Shown here: positions 49,490 through 61,782 of the stretch, one piece after another
Layout: every line of letters begins with the position of its first letter
How positions within the stretch are numbered: position 1 is the stretch's first letter
Source of the DNA: Acanthosepion lycidas
Taxonomy: Eukaryota; Mollusca; Cephalopoda; Sepiida; Sepiidae
DNA length: 64,000 nucleotides
Assembly (NCBI GenBank): GCA_963932145.1
Contig: OZ010587.1
Coordinates: forward strand, 115,103,910-115,167,909
Reading direction: 5' to 3'
Position numbers and translations under genes: made by a program
The notes under the pieces: generated by a model
What the model was told of the DNA's origin: nothing
What the model saw: only the letters and a program-made list of their open reading frames with translations
Database searches by the model: none

Positions 49490-49693
49490 TGTTTGTCTTT
49501 CACGATCGACTCGAGGCTTTCTCTCTTCCTTTCTGATTGTATCTGATTTTTTGCCTACTCAACCTGCTCTCTCACTTTTCTCTCTACTCTCTCTATCGCT
49601 CTCACCTTCTCTCTCTTTTGCTTACATGTATTTACGCCTTCTCCTTCACACAACACGCGCGCACACACACACTCACTTTCTGTGCATGTGTTA

Positions 49694-49729
<36 letters not shown>

Positions 49730-50170
49730 GCTTTCTCTCTCACTCTTTCACACACATTCCTTGTCTTTCACTAACACATTCTCTATCACTTTCTCATTCT
49801 CACTGGCATTTTCTCTCTCCTTTGTATATACATACTCTCTCCTTTTCACACATACATATAAACACATGCACAAAAACATACATACATACACACATACATA
49901 CAGTTTTGAGTTTATCTGTCACTTTTTCCTTCATTCACATATACATACATTCTTTTTCACTTTCTTTTATTTCATGTTTATTAATACGCTCGTTATTTCT
50001 TTCATAAAACCACGCATTCTCTCTTAATCTTTCCTTTCTCTTTCACACATTTACGTTCATAAATTTTATTTCACTTTCGCTCTCCATCACACGCCCCTTC
50101 TTACTCAATTTCACTCTTTCATACATGTTTTCTCTTTTTTTTTCATTCTCTCTCTCTCTCTCTCTCTGTG
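49490..50170 (+). repeat. Second long TC-rich / CA-rich domain
   Basis: Imperfect TCTC and CACA arrays; the 156-codon open frame over it is low-complexity (S/L/H/T) and not a gene. Confidence 0.9.
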
Positions 50171-50184
50171 TCTTTCCATTTTTT

Positions 50185-50468
50185 CACCTCGTTTTTGGCT
50201 CAAAGTCAGTCAGTGATACACGCTTAGGCTATCATGTATCTTCCTATACATGACTGACAAGGTAGATTTTTTTCTCCGCATTAGTTTGCCATTTCTTTCT
50301 ACAGGAGACCAATTGCCATCCAATGCTATAGAATCCAGTCACGCATTCTTGGGGCGGGGTTAGAAGAAGAGAATTCATATCTTTCCCAAGGGTATTAGTA
50401 CGTAAGTGAATGTAAAGGATCTGACTGAAATTCGAATTCGACTCACCGATTTCTCAGTCCATTACTAC
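50185..50468 (-). repeat. tRNA-derived SINE, family shared with 52.4, 53.5 and 54 kb
   Basis: Plus-strand text TCAGTCAGTGATACACGCTT, ATCATGTATCTTCCTATACA, TTTCCCAAGGGTATTAGTAC, then CTGAAATTCGAATTCGACTC is the reverse complement of a SINE with box B GAGTCGAATTCGAATTTCAG. It shares the 3' body with 53930-54140. Confidence 0.65.
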
Positions 50469-50643
50469 ACCGTATTTTATCCTTATTTTGACATTTCATG
50501 TTTAAAATTGGGGGTCTGCGTTACCCAATCGGAAAATACGACAGGTAACATATACAACACAAAGGTCAAAATATTTTACCTGACACTTTGTACAATTTAT
50601 TTGAGGAGAGTTGAATTTATATTTATCCAGGTCCCCTCCCTCT

Positions 50644-50709
<66 letters not shown>

Positions 50710-50711
50710 TG
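50644..50711. repeat. (TA)n (TG)n microsatellite
   Basis: TA run followed by TG run. Confidence 0.95.
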
Positions 50712-51049
50712 TGCCTTTCTATATAGTCACTTAGCAAAATACTGACATTCCTAGTTAAATGTTTGCATATATATCTAGTTATACAGTTTCATAGATATGC
50801 ACACGCACACGCATACTAAACGCAATGCGATGTTTTGTGGTTTATTCTTACAGCTCATTAGCATATTGAATCACCATACGTCGTGCTGAGTCAATTTCTC
50901 TCATCGAGGAAACAACGTTTTCTTGTTTGCAGCTTATATTTGTTTCAGGCTTTGATCGTGTTGAAACAAAGCGGTAGTTTCCTACCAAAAGTATCACAAA
51001 TCACCTCTAGTAAATACCAATTATCAAGCCTCGCTCTCATTATCTTTAC

Positions 51050-51052
<3 letters not shown>

Positions 51053-51094
<42 letters not shown>

Positions 51095-51095
51095 A
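51053..51095. repeat. (TC)n (AC)n microsatellite
   Basis: TC then AC units. The rest of 50720-52280 holds no recognised gene; overlapping frames at 51676-51918 are unassigned. Confidence 0.9.
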
Positions 51096-52286
51096 CTCCC
51101 CCTCTTTCTCTCCCTCTTAAGCTCTCAATCTTATCGGTCATTCAAATTTAATATCGGCTGGAATGAATCCTATGAAAAATACTAGCAACAAAAAGACATT
51201 ATGTCAATATTTTTGAACGATTGCAATCGTAGCAGGTGGCTTTTTCTTCTGTTTAATTTTTGAATTGCCTGTTAGAGATTCATTAATATTCTTACAAGGC
51301 GCCCGTTTTCTTCATTGATAAACATAGATTTTCTTTGATTTTTAAGAATACTTTCTCTTATACTCGGTCATCAGGATTACTAGTTTGTTACGGTTGTCGC
51401 AGTTGTAAAGTAACTTTCAACATATCGAGAAATAACTTCAAATCAAAGTAAAATGCAAAATTCGTACTTTTATTTACGTGGTATACAAACAAGGTTTGTA
51501 CATCAAGGTTAATCCATACTAAATTTAATTTCTGTACAAGTCTACAGGTAAGAGGCACCTAGTGAGAATTGAACAGCCTACTTAGTGGTAATGGTCAACG
51601 AGACTAGCTCGCTATCCATTATTCAACGCCAAGACGCCAAAGATGTGTGCATATTGATTTACACTGGTGCATTTTTTAGAACATCGTGTAAGAGAATTTG
51701 TTAACAGACATGACATATCTCTGCGGTTGATAATGTTCATTGACTTGAAATATTTCTATACACAGCTTACGTTTGTGAAGCTCGTAAAAAAGGAGAAAAA
51801 TAAATGCAACGGTTGGATGCAAGAGAAAAATATCATGTTTCTTCTGTTGTCGGTGAATCTTTTTAATCTTAAACAAAGTCAACTATCCTGTAGAGGAAGC
51901 GAGTTTTGGCAAGCGTAGATTATTGTATGCAAATGAGAGTCTCTGGTGTGGCTGCTTCATTTGTTGCTGAATTTTCTGTGTGCAGCTCGAAACCGATTGA
52001 CTGGAAACTATCTTTTAGTTTCACGGGCTGTGTTTAGGATTTCGTCTAACAATTTCTTCATGTATGCACATTAAGCTATATTTAGCATTTCGGCTTTTTA
52101 GGAAGAGTATATATCTATATCGGAGATAGAGTGTTTATACATATAGTAAGTGTTGAGATAGAAATCAACATTGCATATTGACTGTAAGTATCAATACGAT
52201 CTAAAACTTGGTTAGAAGATCACACTGAAGTGTGAAACTAACAGTCACCATGCAATGCTGTTTCCTATGTCTAAACTTCTATCTCC

Positions 52287-52287
<1 letters not shown>

Positions 52288-52328
<41 letters not shown>

Positions 52329-52377
52329 GGAGGGATAGAAGTTTTATATATATATAAGAGAGATAGAAGTTATATAT

Positions 52378-52411
<34 letters not shown>
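52288..52411. repeat. Two (TA)n tracts around a short unique segment
   Basis: TA runs at 52290-52326 and 52379-52411. The segment between has AGATAGAAGTT repeated, an internal duplication. Confidence 0.9.
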
Positions 52412-52412
<1 letters not shown>

Positions 52413-52416
<4 letters not shown>

Positions 52417-52660
52417 GAGGCACACTGGAATAATGGATACCGGCTTGGATTGAGGAATCGGAGAGCCGAATTTGAATTCCAATCGCTCCATTACAATCAC
52501 TTACGTGCTAATACCAATGGGAAAGTTATGAATCCTCTTCTTCTCCCTTCAGCTATGGATAAATAGCATTGCAGACTAGAAGGCAACAGATCTAGGAGAA
52601 GAGCAACTCTGAATTCAAAACCAGGGAACCTTGTGGCACATAGTGCACCAGGTCTCGGTA
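52413..52660 (+). repeat. tRNA-derived SINE, plus-strand copy
   Basis: GGAGGCACACTGGAATAATG then GATACCGGCTTGGATTGAGG (box A region), GAATTTGAATTCCAATCGCT (box B), then ACTTACGTGCTAATACCAAT and CTCTTCTTCTCCCTTCAGCT. It is the best plus-oriented copy of the window's main SINE and starts right after a (TA)n tract. Confidence 0.7.
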
Positions 52661-53029
52661 TTCGGTACTTCAAAAAGATTGTTACTTATCAGAATAATGA
52701 TTCACTAAGATAAAAGAAAGAAACAAGAAACACTGATGTAGACCTAATTATGCTTGAAATCGAAATATGAGGTATGGATTATGTCTATGTTCTTTATATC
52801 TTCTATCTTTAACATGAGACATGATTGATGTCTTCGTTCTTCAAACAAACGGGCAATGACACTCGACAACAAAAACAATAAGTAAAGGAGACCAGAAAAA
52901 AACATTATGTTATTGAGACCCACATCAAAATTGGATGATTTTTTATACTGATCGACAATTATCTTCCAGTTTTTATGCGATGTTTTGAAATAATGAATTT
53001 TCATTTGATTATCTTCATATTGTATCGCA

Positions 53030-53230
53030 GGTACTAGCGATGAGGGGAAAGCAAGGACCTTCTAAAAATGAAACACGAGAAACACCGAAAAGCTATGATC
53101 CGAGCTGAAACATTTAAATAGAGCTTAATAGATCAATCACGGAAAGAAAAGAGAGTGTCTCCTATGAAGTGATCTCAAAATACTAAGAAGAGAGCATCAA
53201 CTGAAAGAAGTTGCATTTATAATTCGGTTT
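53030..53230 (+). pseudogene. PLE GIY-YIG domain fragment
   Basis: MKHEKHRKAMIRAE (53069-53110) parallels EHRKAV and surrounding residues in PLE C. Later words match the 'DEVKILxREHxWKxRKLKE' block in shifted frames. Isolated and decayed. Confidence 0.45.
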
Positions 53231-53284
53231 AAAAAGAAAGCAATATATGTCTATATTTCTGAGATGAGGTATTGTAATTATTTA

Positions 53285-53370
53285 CACTATTTACATTGTT
53301 GTCCTCATCTTTGTTGTCATATTCACTCCGGCTTTCTTTAGGTTATGAGGACAACAGTCCGAACAAATTT
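53285..53370. repeat. PLE 3'-end phrase, inverted then direct
   Basis: TTGTTGTCCTCATCTTTGTT reversed and then GAGGACAACAGTCCGAACAA direct: the 3' terminal phrase of PLE C/D occurs in both orientations within 80 bp. Confidence 0.5.
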
Positions 53371-53439
53371 TTTTTATCTCGTGAGCCGTAGGAGCACGAT
53401 TTAGCGACAGTAGAAGTGGTATTTCTTGGGCAAGATAGC

Positions 53440-53680
53440 CTGACGGATCCCAACTCTTTCCAGGCCGGTTTTGAATTCAGATTTTTTCCTTCTCCTAGAC
53501 CGGTTGAATCCATCCTGTCCTGCTATTTACTCATAGTTGGGAGAAGAGGAGTCATACCTTTCCCAAGAGTATTGGCATGTAAGTGAATGCAATGGGTCCG
53601 ACTGGAATTCGAACTCGGCTCCCTGATTCCTCAATCCAAACCGCTATCCATTACTCCATGTAATCTAAATAGCGTAAATT
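53440..53680 (-). repeat. tRNA-derived SINE (minus)
   Basis: Plus text CTCCTAGACCGGTTGAATCC, GTCATACCTTTCCCAAGAGT, TGGAATTCGAACTCGGCTCC, TCAATCCAAACCGCTATCCA is the reverse complement of the 52.4 kb SINE; box B reads GAGTTCGAATTCCAG. Confidence 0.75.
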
Positions 53681-53924
53681 AAAAAAAAATCAGTCTAATA
53701 AAGTCAGTATATGGTTTATCATTATATAGAAACAAATACATAACAAAAGTTGACGCGAAAACTTCTTCAGCTATATTACTTGGAATACACTATAAAAACA
53801 TTTCTGTTTCATATAACAGCAGACAATAAGTGCTCAGATTCCAGTGATACATATTCTCACTTAAATATAAGAATATATTTATTTAAACGAAACACATAAC
53901 ACTTGTTATTTCCAAACGGTCATC

Positions 53925-54145
53925 CATATGTGTTTGTCAGTTAAGTGCAACACGTGATAAACACTTGGCCGATCATGTATCTTTCAATACTTGACTGACG
54001 AGGCAGAAGATTGCCATTTCTTTATGTGGTAGACTGGTTGCCAACTAAGACTAAAGAATCCAGTTTGTCCTGCTATTCAACTCATAGCTGGGTGGGGGTT
54101 GGTATTCATACCTTTCCCAAGGGTATTTGTGAGTAAGTTAATCTA
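53925..54145 (-). repeat. tRNA-derived SINE body (minus)
   Basis: Shares ATCATGTATCTTTCAATACT, TGACTGACGAGGCAGAAG, TCATACCTTTCCCAAGGGTA with the 50.2 kb copy. The tRNA head is missing. Confidence 0.65.
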
Positions 54146-54607
54146 GCCAACTCAATGTGTATTAAATATTATAGTTCGATGTTTCTTAACTTCGGTTATC
54201 GGACGAAAATCAATCTATTCAACGTGATAAAACGAGACCTCAATACGAGATTTTGACGGATTAACATATTCTAGCTGAGAAGATTAAAAGAAAACAGAAA
54301 AAAGTGATTTAAGATTTTTAAAAACCTGAGAATGTATCAGTTGAATGTTAGACAGAAATATGAAGATAATAGTTCGAAAAATAATAGAATACTAAAAATT
54401 TCAACATTCATGCAATAAGAAAAGACCGAAGCATGTAGCAGCTGAAATGATGTATTAAGAATTATCTTGATGAATGTTCTAGTAAAGACGCTTTGTTGTT
54501 ATTTAGCCTAGTATAGTTTAAAGTCAAATATAAGATTACAAGCATGAGGCACTTAATGGGAATCAAATTCTTTAGTACAGTAGTAATAGTTTGCTACGTT
54601 CATCTCC

Positions 54608-54650
54608 AGAGAGAGGGAGAGAGGGAGAGAGGGAGAGAGGGAGGGAGGGA
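54608..54650. repeat. (GAGAGGGA)n purine repeat
   Basis: GA/GGGA units. Confidence 0.85.
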
Positions 54651-54964
54651 GTCATATCGCTTTCTTTCTATCTTAAACCTGAATTTGCAAAGGCCGAGGG
54701 AAATAATTCTGAGGACACCTGTTGTTACATGATCAAATCGTCACGTTGGAAGAAATTAAATTTGTAAGATGAAAACTTCTTGTGTAACACCTGCCACACA
54801 TTATTCACAATATGGACATCTATCTAACTATCGCAGTCTATCTATCTAAGAAGGACGTTTCGAAAGTAATGCTAAAATTAATGATTCCTATTTATTTTAC
54901 ACGGAAACTGCAACAGATGTAAGTACAATAAGACTATAGCATAGTAAAAAGCATTACGTTTCTC

Positions 54965-55090
54965 AATCTTCTGATTTCAAAACCAGAAGCAATTCTAATC
55001 CTACCATTCTCGAGGGTATTGGTGCTAAGTAAGCAAAAACAGCCTCTGTTGAAATTCGAATTCATTTCACCGATTCTTTTCACTCGCCAG
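54965..55090 (-). repeat. SINE fragment (minus)
   Basis: CTCGAGGGTATTGGTGCTAA then GTTGAAATTCGAATTCATTT, the box B region reversed. Decayed copy of the same SINE family. Confidence 0.5.
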
Positions 55091-55377
55091 TAATTTTCTT
55101 TCTTTCTTTTCATTAAATTCCCACTGTAAAGGAATCAGTATGCCAACTTCATTCATGTTTCTACGCATTTATTCTCATGTATACAATATGTATATATCCT
55201 CATTTCTTTATAAGAAATCTGGCGATATTTGGGAAAATAATTTCAACAATTTTTGACAGAAAGACGAAAGGCTTAATGAGAATTCGAGTAAAGAATAATC
55301 TCATGACTATCTTTCTTAGAGAAAATATTAAGATACATGCTATTATATCCACTGTTACCCTTGATGATGGTCATTTA

Positions 55378-55378
55378 A

Positions 55379-55434
<56 letters not shown>
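55378..55434. repeat. (GATA)n microsatellite
   Basis: About 14 GATA units. The interval 55435-56835 otherwise shows nothing recognised. Confidence 0.95.
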
Positions 55435-56840
55435 GATAATAAAATTCAGCACTACATGGTGACTGTCATTTTCACACTCAAGAGAACCCAAGGTTAATAT
55501 TTTTGGAGGCTCGTTTAACCGTGAGTATCTAACAAAAAAGTAAGTAGAAAATTTCAACTATTTTAAAATAAATGAATTCAATCTATACATGCATTAAAAG
55601 CGTAATAACAACAACAATTATCTTCACCCATGAAATTTACACTGATTTACTAATGATTTTGTAATGATGCATTTTTTCAATCCAATACCATTCCCAGATT
55701 ATCATCAGAAAAGTGATATCGTCTCTCTTCAAATACTGAAATGTAGTATGACGCACACCTTCGTTAATAATCTGTAATGGAATGTAATAAAAGTATATTA
55801 TAGACATTCGCCACGCCTGAAAGGTCATATGAGAATTACTATTCTTAATTTTTCTCAATTAAGGCATGGGTCATGTGTAATCTGGAGGTGTATGTGTGTA
55901 TTAGGGATAGACAGCCATGAAAAAAAATTTTGCGATGTATCTGTTTTATTCTAAAGATTGTTGCATTATTAATGTTCTTATGAAGAACGTGATTCTTAGA
56001 ATATGAGTGAGGTCAAAGAAACGGAATGAAATTATATCAGTCTTTACATGATGATAGAAACATGACATACGATCAAGTTGCTCACAAATAAATATATTCT
56101 AGTTTTGGTCCATATTACATACATACGTAGACATGCTTAAATCACATGTGAACATAAGCAAAAGAATGGAATTCTTAATTGGTTCGTAAATATTTAAAGT
56201 GAAACATTAGTAAAAGTTACTACATCAATAGTGCACTCTGCTAGTTGTAGTAAAAAAAACTCAGATCCTGCACCCAGGTCTGTGGAAGACTTTGCAAATA
56301 CAGAACTAAACAAGCTTGACTGTTCACCTAACGTGGCTATATAGCCAAGTCATTGGCATCATATTACTTCGTTATACACAATATTTATAATATACAAACA
56401 AACGATGTATATCATAGACGAAGAAGTAAGCTGACGTAGGGGGTCAAATAAACTTTTTATTCCAAAAATAACCGCGGATTATGTTAATTCCCGTCCTGAA
56501 TATGGAAATTTGTAGAATGATTTCGGTCGAATAATTCACTAAAATTGGTGCAACAGAAATAAATCGATGACCCATCATAGAACCAAAACAAACCAACCTG
56601 TTTATTTATTTATTGATTGATTTCTTTGTTTAGATATGTTTTGAAAAAAATATCTCCTATTACTATTAATTAATCATCCGTCTTTTCAGATCAAAAGAAA
56701 TCAAAAGAAATTGTTGCGGTTTATTAATAATTTAAAAAAAAAATTAGTAATACTCATGAAAATTTCACGGGTTTCCTGCTTTTCATTGTTTCTTTGTTTC
56801 TTTGTTTCTTTTATTTATTTTTCCCACCGAAACCAAACCG

Positions 56841-56841
<1 letters not shown>

Positions 56842-56936
<95 letters not shown>
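56842..56936. repeat. (TC)n (TA)n microsatellite
   Basis: Followed by a diverged copy of the 30.1 kb repeat (GGTAGCATATCTTCATTCAC, CATGTTTCATTGCATAATAG). Confidence 0.95.
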
Positions 56937-57527
56937 TAGCATATCTTCATTCACACATGTTTCATTGCATAATAGAGATATGTCGAAAGTACTTGGGTAA
57001 GAAAAAACTACGGTGGCTTCCTTGATGAATTTCATCTTAACATTAAGAAACATATTAGAAAAATGGAAAGGATGAGTATAAAAATAATATGTATATGTGT
57101 GTGTGTGTATGTGTGTATGGTTAAAACACAACAGGTGAGATACAAAAACAAAAAAATAAGTTGGTGTAATTTAAAATTTGTTGATAAAGAAAAGTTTTGA
57201 GTGAAATGAATGTTCTGTTTAGATGTTAAAGTTTAAATAAAAGTTCTCCATGTATATGCATAAATAAGAGTATGGGTTGACATAGAAATATAGAGAGAGC
57301 GAGCTTTGTCAACACAGCTGGAATGTGAACTGACTTCTCTCTCCCTCTTTCTGTGTGTGTGTGTGTTTGTGTGTGTAAATTCATCCATTTATTCACTCAT
57401 ATGCACATATCTTTTATTTAAATATCTGAAATGAAAATTCATTTCATCCCCAAAATGTTCTTTTCAATAAAAGTGGGTAGATCATAAAAGACTATTCACA
57501 TATATATATATATATATATATATAAGT

Positions 57528-57650
57528 GAACATTGAAATCAACACTCAGAGGTGACAGGCTGTTTCATGCTAGATGCAATCGTCAGGCTTGACTATTCCG
57601 TCTAGCATGAAACAGCCTCTCGCCTTTGAATTTTAACTTCAATGTTCACT
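57528..57650. repeat. Foldback of two hammerhead-like units, head to head
   Basis: The left half (57530-57587) and right half (57588-57650) are inverted copies of one ~60 bp unit: AAGTGAACATTGAA...CTCAGAGG...GACAGGCTGTTTCATGCTAG against CTAGCATGAAACAGCCT...CAATGTTCACTT. Each half carries part of the hammerhead core described at 61783-61836. The left (minus strand) keeps CTGACGA, GAAAC and GTC. The right (plus strand) has decayed to TTGACTA and CTC. Confidence 0.75.
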
Positions 57651-57716
57651 TTTATATCTGCATACGCTTTATCTCTGATATTGAGCACTTTATCCCACAA
57701 ATACAGCACACGTTAA

Positions 57717-57718
<2 letters not shown>

Positions 57719-57772
<54 letters not shown>
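57719..57772. repeat. (TA)n microsatellite
   Basis: About 27 units. With the flanking text it mirrors 61620-61690 in inverted order. Confidence 0.95.
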
Positions 57773-57777
<5 letters not shown>

Positions 57778-57834
57778 TGCTGAATTCTATACAGCTTCTA
57801 AAGTCCCAGATTCTTCATACATTAAATGCATTTT

Positions 57835-57925
57835 ACGACTGAAAAGTGAGTTCGATCTTCCCTGGGTGCCCCCAAACTTTCGGCCTTGTGCTACAATTGG
57901 GGTACTCTCAGAAAATCATCATATA
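57835..57925 (+). repeat. SINE fragment related to the 29.1 kb units
   Basis: GTGAGTTCGATCTTCCCTGG and GTGCCCCCAAACTTTCGGCC, a box-B-like start with the same continuation as at 29149. Confidence 0.5.
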
Positions 57926-58608
57926 TGAGATGCATTCTAAGATTTTATTTTAAAAATTTATTCTAAAATTCGACTTAGAGAAATTTAACTCCAAAAAACC
58001 CTAATCCATAGTGTCTATTAAATTTTCTCAAAATGTTTTCTAAAATATTGAAATATTTTATTATTAATTCTCATAACAACTTTACAAAATCGCATGAAAA
58101 TACTGGATTTTTATTTACCTTATGCTTTGAATACGAGAAAGTATGTATTATTCAATACTTTAACTGACTATATTTGCCACTTGATTAAACTTGGATTTTA
58201 CAAGGCTTCCTATTGACCCAAATAATTCTCAAGTGATTACTATTCTTTAATACAAAAGACTAAAACTATTTTTACAATTCATTTGTTATTCATCTTGCCT
58301 TTTTATCTTGTATGCGGCGCAAACCCAACTGCTCCTCATCTTCCCGACATTTCGTTGGTAATACGACCTTTTCATATTGAATTCTATGGCCAAAGCAAAA
58401 CGTAACCACTTACTTCCATGCCTTTCAAGTAAAATAAGAAAAAAAATTCCTTGAAATCACGTCTTCCTGAGAATCATACTGGATCTGATTACGAAAATTT
58501 CTTCACTAATATATCTTTGATAACGAATGGAATTAAAACGAAACTCTTATGAACTTAAGAGAGTGCAAGTTTTACTGTGGAATTCATTGAGGTTTTTAAG
58601 ATGAGACT

Positions 58609-58680
58609 GCTTGCGTAACTCAGTGATAATAAAGAGAAGTTCACATGTCTGAGGTTTGATTCCTGCAATTTAAGATAGAT
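58609..58680 (+). repeat. tRNA-like SINE head or tRNA pseudogene
   Basis: Box A TAACTCAGTGATAA (58616-58629) and box B GGTTTGATTCC (58653-58663) at tRNA spacing. The acceptor stem is not complementary and the anticodon arm is poor, so it is not a working tRNA gene. Confidence 0.5.
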
Positions 58681-58714
58681 ACTGAAAATTAATTTATAAT
58701 ATTAAAATGAAGAA

Positions 58715-61028
58715 TTATGTCATACTGATAAGAAGTTGAAAAGTTTTAGTGTACGCTAGACAAAGCCAAAACCCAAGCCAATCGCTAGAAATTACAATCA
58801 TGGGAGACCTGAATGGCAAAGTAGACAAAGAAGAGAGATAATTAAATAGTTGGCAAATTCGGACTAGGAATTCGTAATGAACGCACCAAAAGATAGGTTC
58901 AATGGCACACAGTGAGCGATCAGCCAATATATGGTTTCATGAACACCCAATACGTATATAAACACGTAGAAGCCGAGGAGGAGAAAGGAAAAAACAAATC
59001 TACTATATATCAATAAGAGATTCGGGGATGTAGCTTTACACTGCAAAACCTATCCAAGTGCCGACTACGAAAGCGACCACCTTTCAGTGATATTTAAACT
59101 TAGAGTGAAACTACGGAAAGGAAATTGAAGAGGACTAAGGTAGCATACAAAATGCAACACTACAAACTCCTGAATGAGCTGAATGTGAAGAAGAAATAAA
59201 TGGATAGTGTTAAAGGCAGATAACAACGGACAAAATGGGAATGGAAACTCGAAGTAGGACGCATTAAGAGAAGTTTTAGTAACATCAGCAATCGAGATCA
59301 TCCCAAAGAAAACTAAAGAAAGAAAAAAGGAATGGATGACAAATGAAAATCTCGATACAATGGAAATGAGATAAAAACAATTTCACGGTACGGCACAGAA
59401 TATAGGACATTGCACAAAGAAATTAAGAACAAATGCCAGCGGGCTAAAGAGGAGTGACTCAATGAAAAATGTGCAGAAAGAAAATGCGTATCGTGATGCA
59501 TAAAATCGACGGAAAAGAAAAAGAAAAAATGCTTCAGATATGAAAGGAACTTTTCGGAGAACACTTCCACGGCGGAAGGGAACAAACAGCAATACACAGA
59601 AATATTGAAGGAAAAGAAATATTAAAATTTGAAGTGAAATCAGCGCTGACCAAACTGAACAGAAACAAAGCAGTAGGGCCTGGCGGAATTGTCATAGAGA
59701 TGCTGGCATCCTTAGATGATTTTGGTATTAACAAGATTACATAAATAATACATGAAATATGCAACAGTGGTGATATACCAGACAACTTAAGTAGATTTAT
59801 TTTGATAACACTGCCAAAGAAGCCAGGTGCAAACGAATATGAACGCCATCGGATAATCAACCTAATGAACCTTATAACAATACTTATAATCCGAATTCTG
59901 AAGTATCGACACAAGGAATGCGATATTTATGCTCAGATCAGACAGAGAAACCAAAATAGAAAACGTTGTATGTTCTTATAAATTATGCAAAAGCGTTTAA
60001 GTACGTCACAAAGAACTATTGGAACTGCTAGGTAGTGTTTATATATTTGGAAAGGATATTAGAATAATCCAGAACTTATATTAGCAGCAAACTGCCTGCA
60101 TACGGATAGAAAATGTAAATATACAAAAATAGAGAGGGATGTAAGACAAGAATGTATCTTTTCACCGCGCTTATTCAGATTATATAGTGAGGTGATTCTG
60201 AGAGAATTACAAGTCCTGTCAGGAATCATTATTTGCGGCCACAATTTTGACAACATAAGATATGTTGATGACACAGTGTTGATAGTAGGCACAGAAAGAA
60301 AACGAAAAAATCTCACAGAAAGTGAGAAGAAAGGACTAAACATAAATTGCAAGAAAACAGAATCAATAGTTTTTAGCAAACGGAACAGCCGGCATGAAAA
60401 TTAAAATTAGAGATAACAAAATCAAATCGGTAAAACAATTTAAATGTTTGGGAACTGGTTTAATAGAAGATGGAATGGCGACACTCGAATTCAAAGGCGC
60501 CCTGGGATAGCGAAAGATGCTTTTCGAATGCTAAACAAAATGTTAAGAAACAACAATTTCATTAAGAACAAAGAAAAGAATACTGAACTGTTATATAATA
60601 TCATTCTTCCCATATGGCAGATGAATGCTGGGCAATTCCTTCACAGATGAAGAAGAGACTAAAAACAAGAGAAAATTGGTTCTACATAAGAATGCTGAGA
60701 ATAGTAAAGACTGAACATGTGAGCAACGACGAAGTCTTAGACAAAATGAAAAAAAAAAGACTTAACAGCAGGAAGAGGTAGTTGAAATTTCTAGGGCACA
60801 TATTGAGGAAAGTGGGCTGGAAAATGCGATACTCACAGGACAAATTGGAGTCAAGGTGGGGCAGAAATAACCAACGTATAACCTACCTAGTAAGCGTGAG
60901 TAAATGGATGGCAGAGCAAGGTTTAAGTGAAATAGCAAAATGATAAATTGTGGATAGCCCTGATCGCCAACGTCCTGAATGAACACGTCACACAGAAGAA
61001 GAAGAAGAAGAAGAAGAAGAAGAAGACG
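58715..61028 (+). pseudogene. LINE ('craniofacial development protein 2-like'): APE endonuclease plus RT, 5'-truncated
   Basis: The APE-type endonuclease is visible as ITIMGDLNGKVDKEE (58789-58835) and the later SDHLSV (about 59077). The RT region follows: a decayed GPDGI-type block (about 59670), VRQECIFSP-like (60140), and NIRYVDDTVLIVGTERKRKN (60253-60312), with the catalytic YVDD intact. Then GLNINCKKTESIVFSK, IKSVKQFKCLGTGLIEDGMA (shifted), AKDAFRMLNKMLRNNNFI, MKKRLKTRENWFYIRMLRI and GHILRKVGWKM close the ORF. It ends in an (AAG)n tail (60989-61025). Many frameshifts. About 2.3 kb, so only the 5' end is lost. Confidence 0.85.
60989..61025. repeat. (AAG)n tail of the LINE
   Basis: About 12 AAG/GAA units right after the LINE stop region; simple-repeat tails are usual for several LINE clades. 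Confidence 0.85.
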
Positions 61029-61615
61029 ATTAGTAACGAAGAGAGTTTTAATTAGAACTTAAACGAATGCAGATCTATATTTTCTGCTCCCACATAGAAA
61101 CTCTTAGAAACCTCACCATTTCAACTTCTTGGAACAAAAATGCTACTGCTAAACTAAACGAGCTTTCAAAATGACAAAAGCGTAATTAAACAACACATTA
61201 AAGTTTCTAGCTGCAAAGCCATTGTCAAGATATTAAATATCCAGGATAAAATTTTTATCATTCTTATTTTTTAATATTTTATTTTTATTTGAAAATATTT
61301 ATTTTTTCTTAAGAATTGTTAATTCTATGACAAAATTATTTGTCTATGTAAATTTATGTGTGTGTGTGATTGACTTAGGTTGGCGCCAAAGTCGTGAGAC
61401 AAACCACCAAGAAAAAATAATCTCAAATTGTTTTAATTTATTACTTTTTATAGTTTTGTTCTAACTTCGGTACTCTAAAATGTGAACTGAAATAATTTTT
61501 TTCTGAAAGATTTTATAAGAATTTTACACGAAGAAAAAATAACGTGACTAGCAATTTTCATAAGTGGAGATCGTGATTTTCTGGTGATGGAAAGTTTGGA
61601 CCTAGAGTGGCCACT

Positions 61616-61619
<4 letters not shown>
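61029..61619. other. Unassigned spacer
   Basis: AT-rich. TTAGGTTGGCGC at 61376-61387 is a single mariner-type end with no partner seen. Confidence 0.4.

Positions 61620-61689
<70 letters not shown>
61620..61689. repeat. (TA)n microsatellite
   Basis: About 35 units; borders the hammerhead-bearing flank. Confidence 0.95.
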
Positions 61690-61692
<3 letters not shown>

Positions 61693-61782
61693 TTAAGGTG
61701 TGCTGTATTTATGGGATAAAGTGCTCAATATCAGAGATAGAGCGTATGCAAATATAAATATAAAAGTGAACATCGACGTCAA

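Noticed and set aside
49537-50027. Open frames of 88 and 156 codons
   Set aside because: Same cause: TC- and CA-rich simple sequence.
53985-54015. Hammerhead core (CTGACGAGGC)
   Set aside because: The CTGACGA word belongs to the SINE body; no GAAA, helix III or cleavage triplet follows.
61376-61400. Mariner terminal repeat TTAGGTTGGCGC
   Set aside because: Only one end is visible and no partner or TA-bounded element could be drawn.
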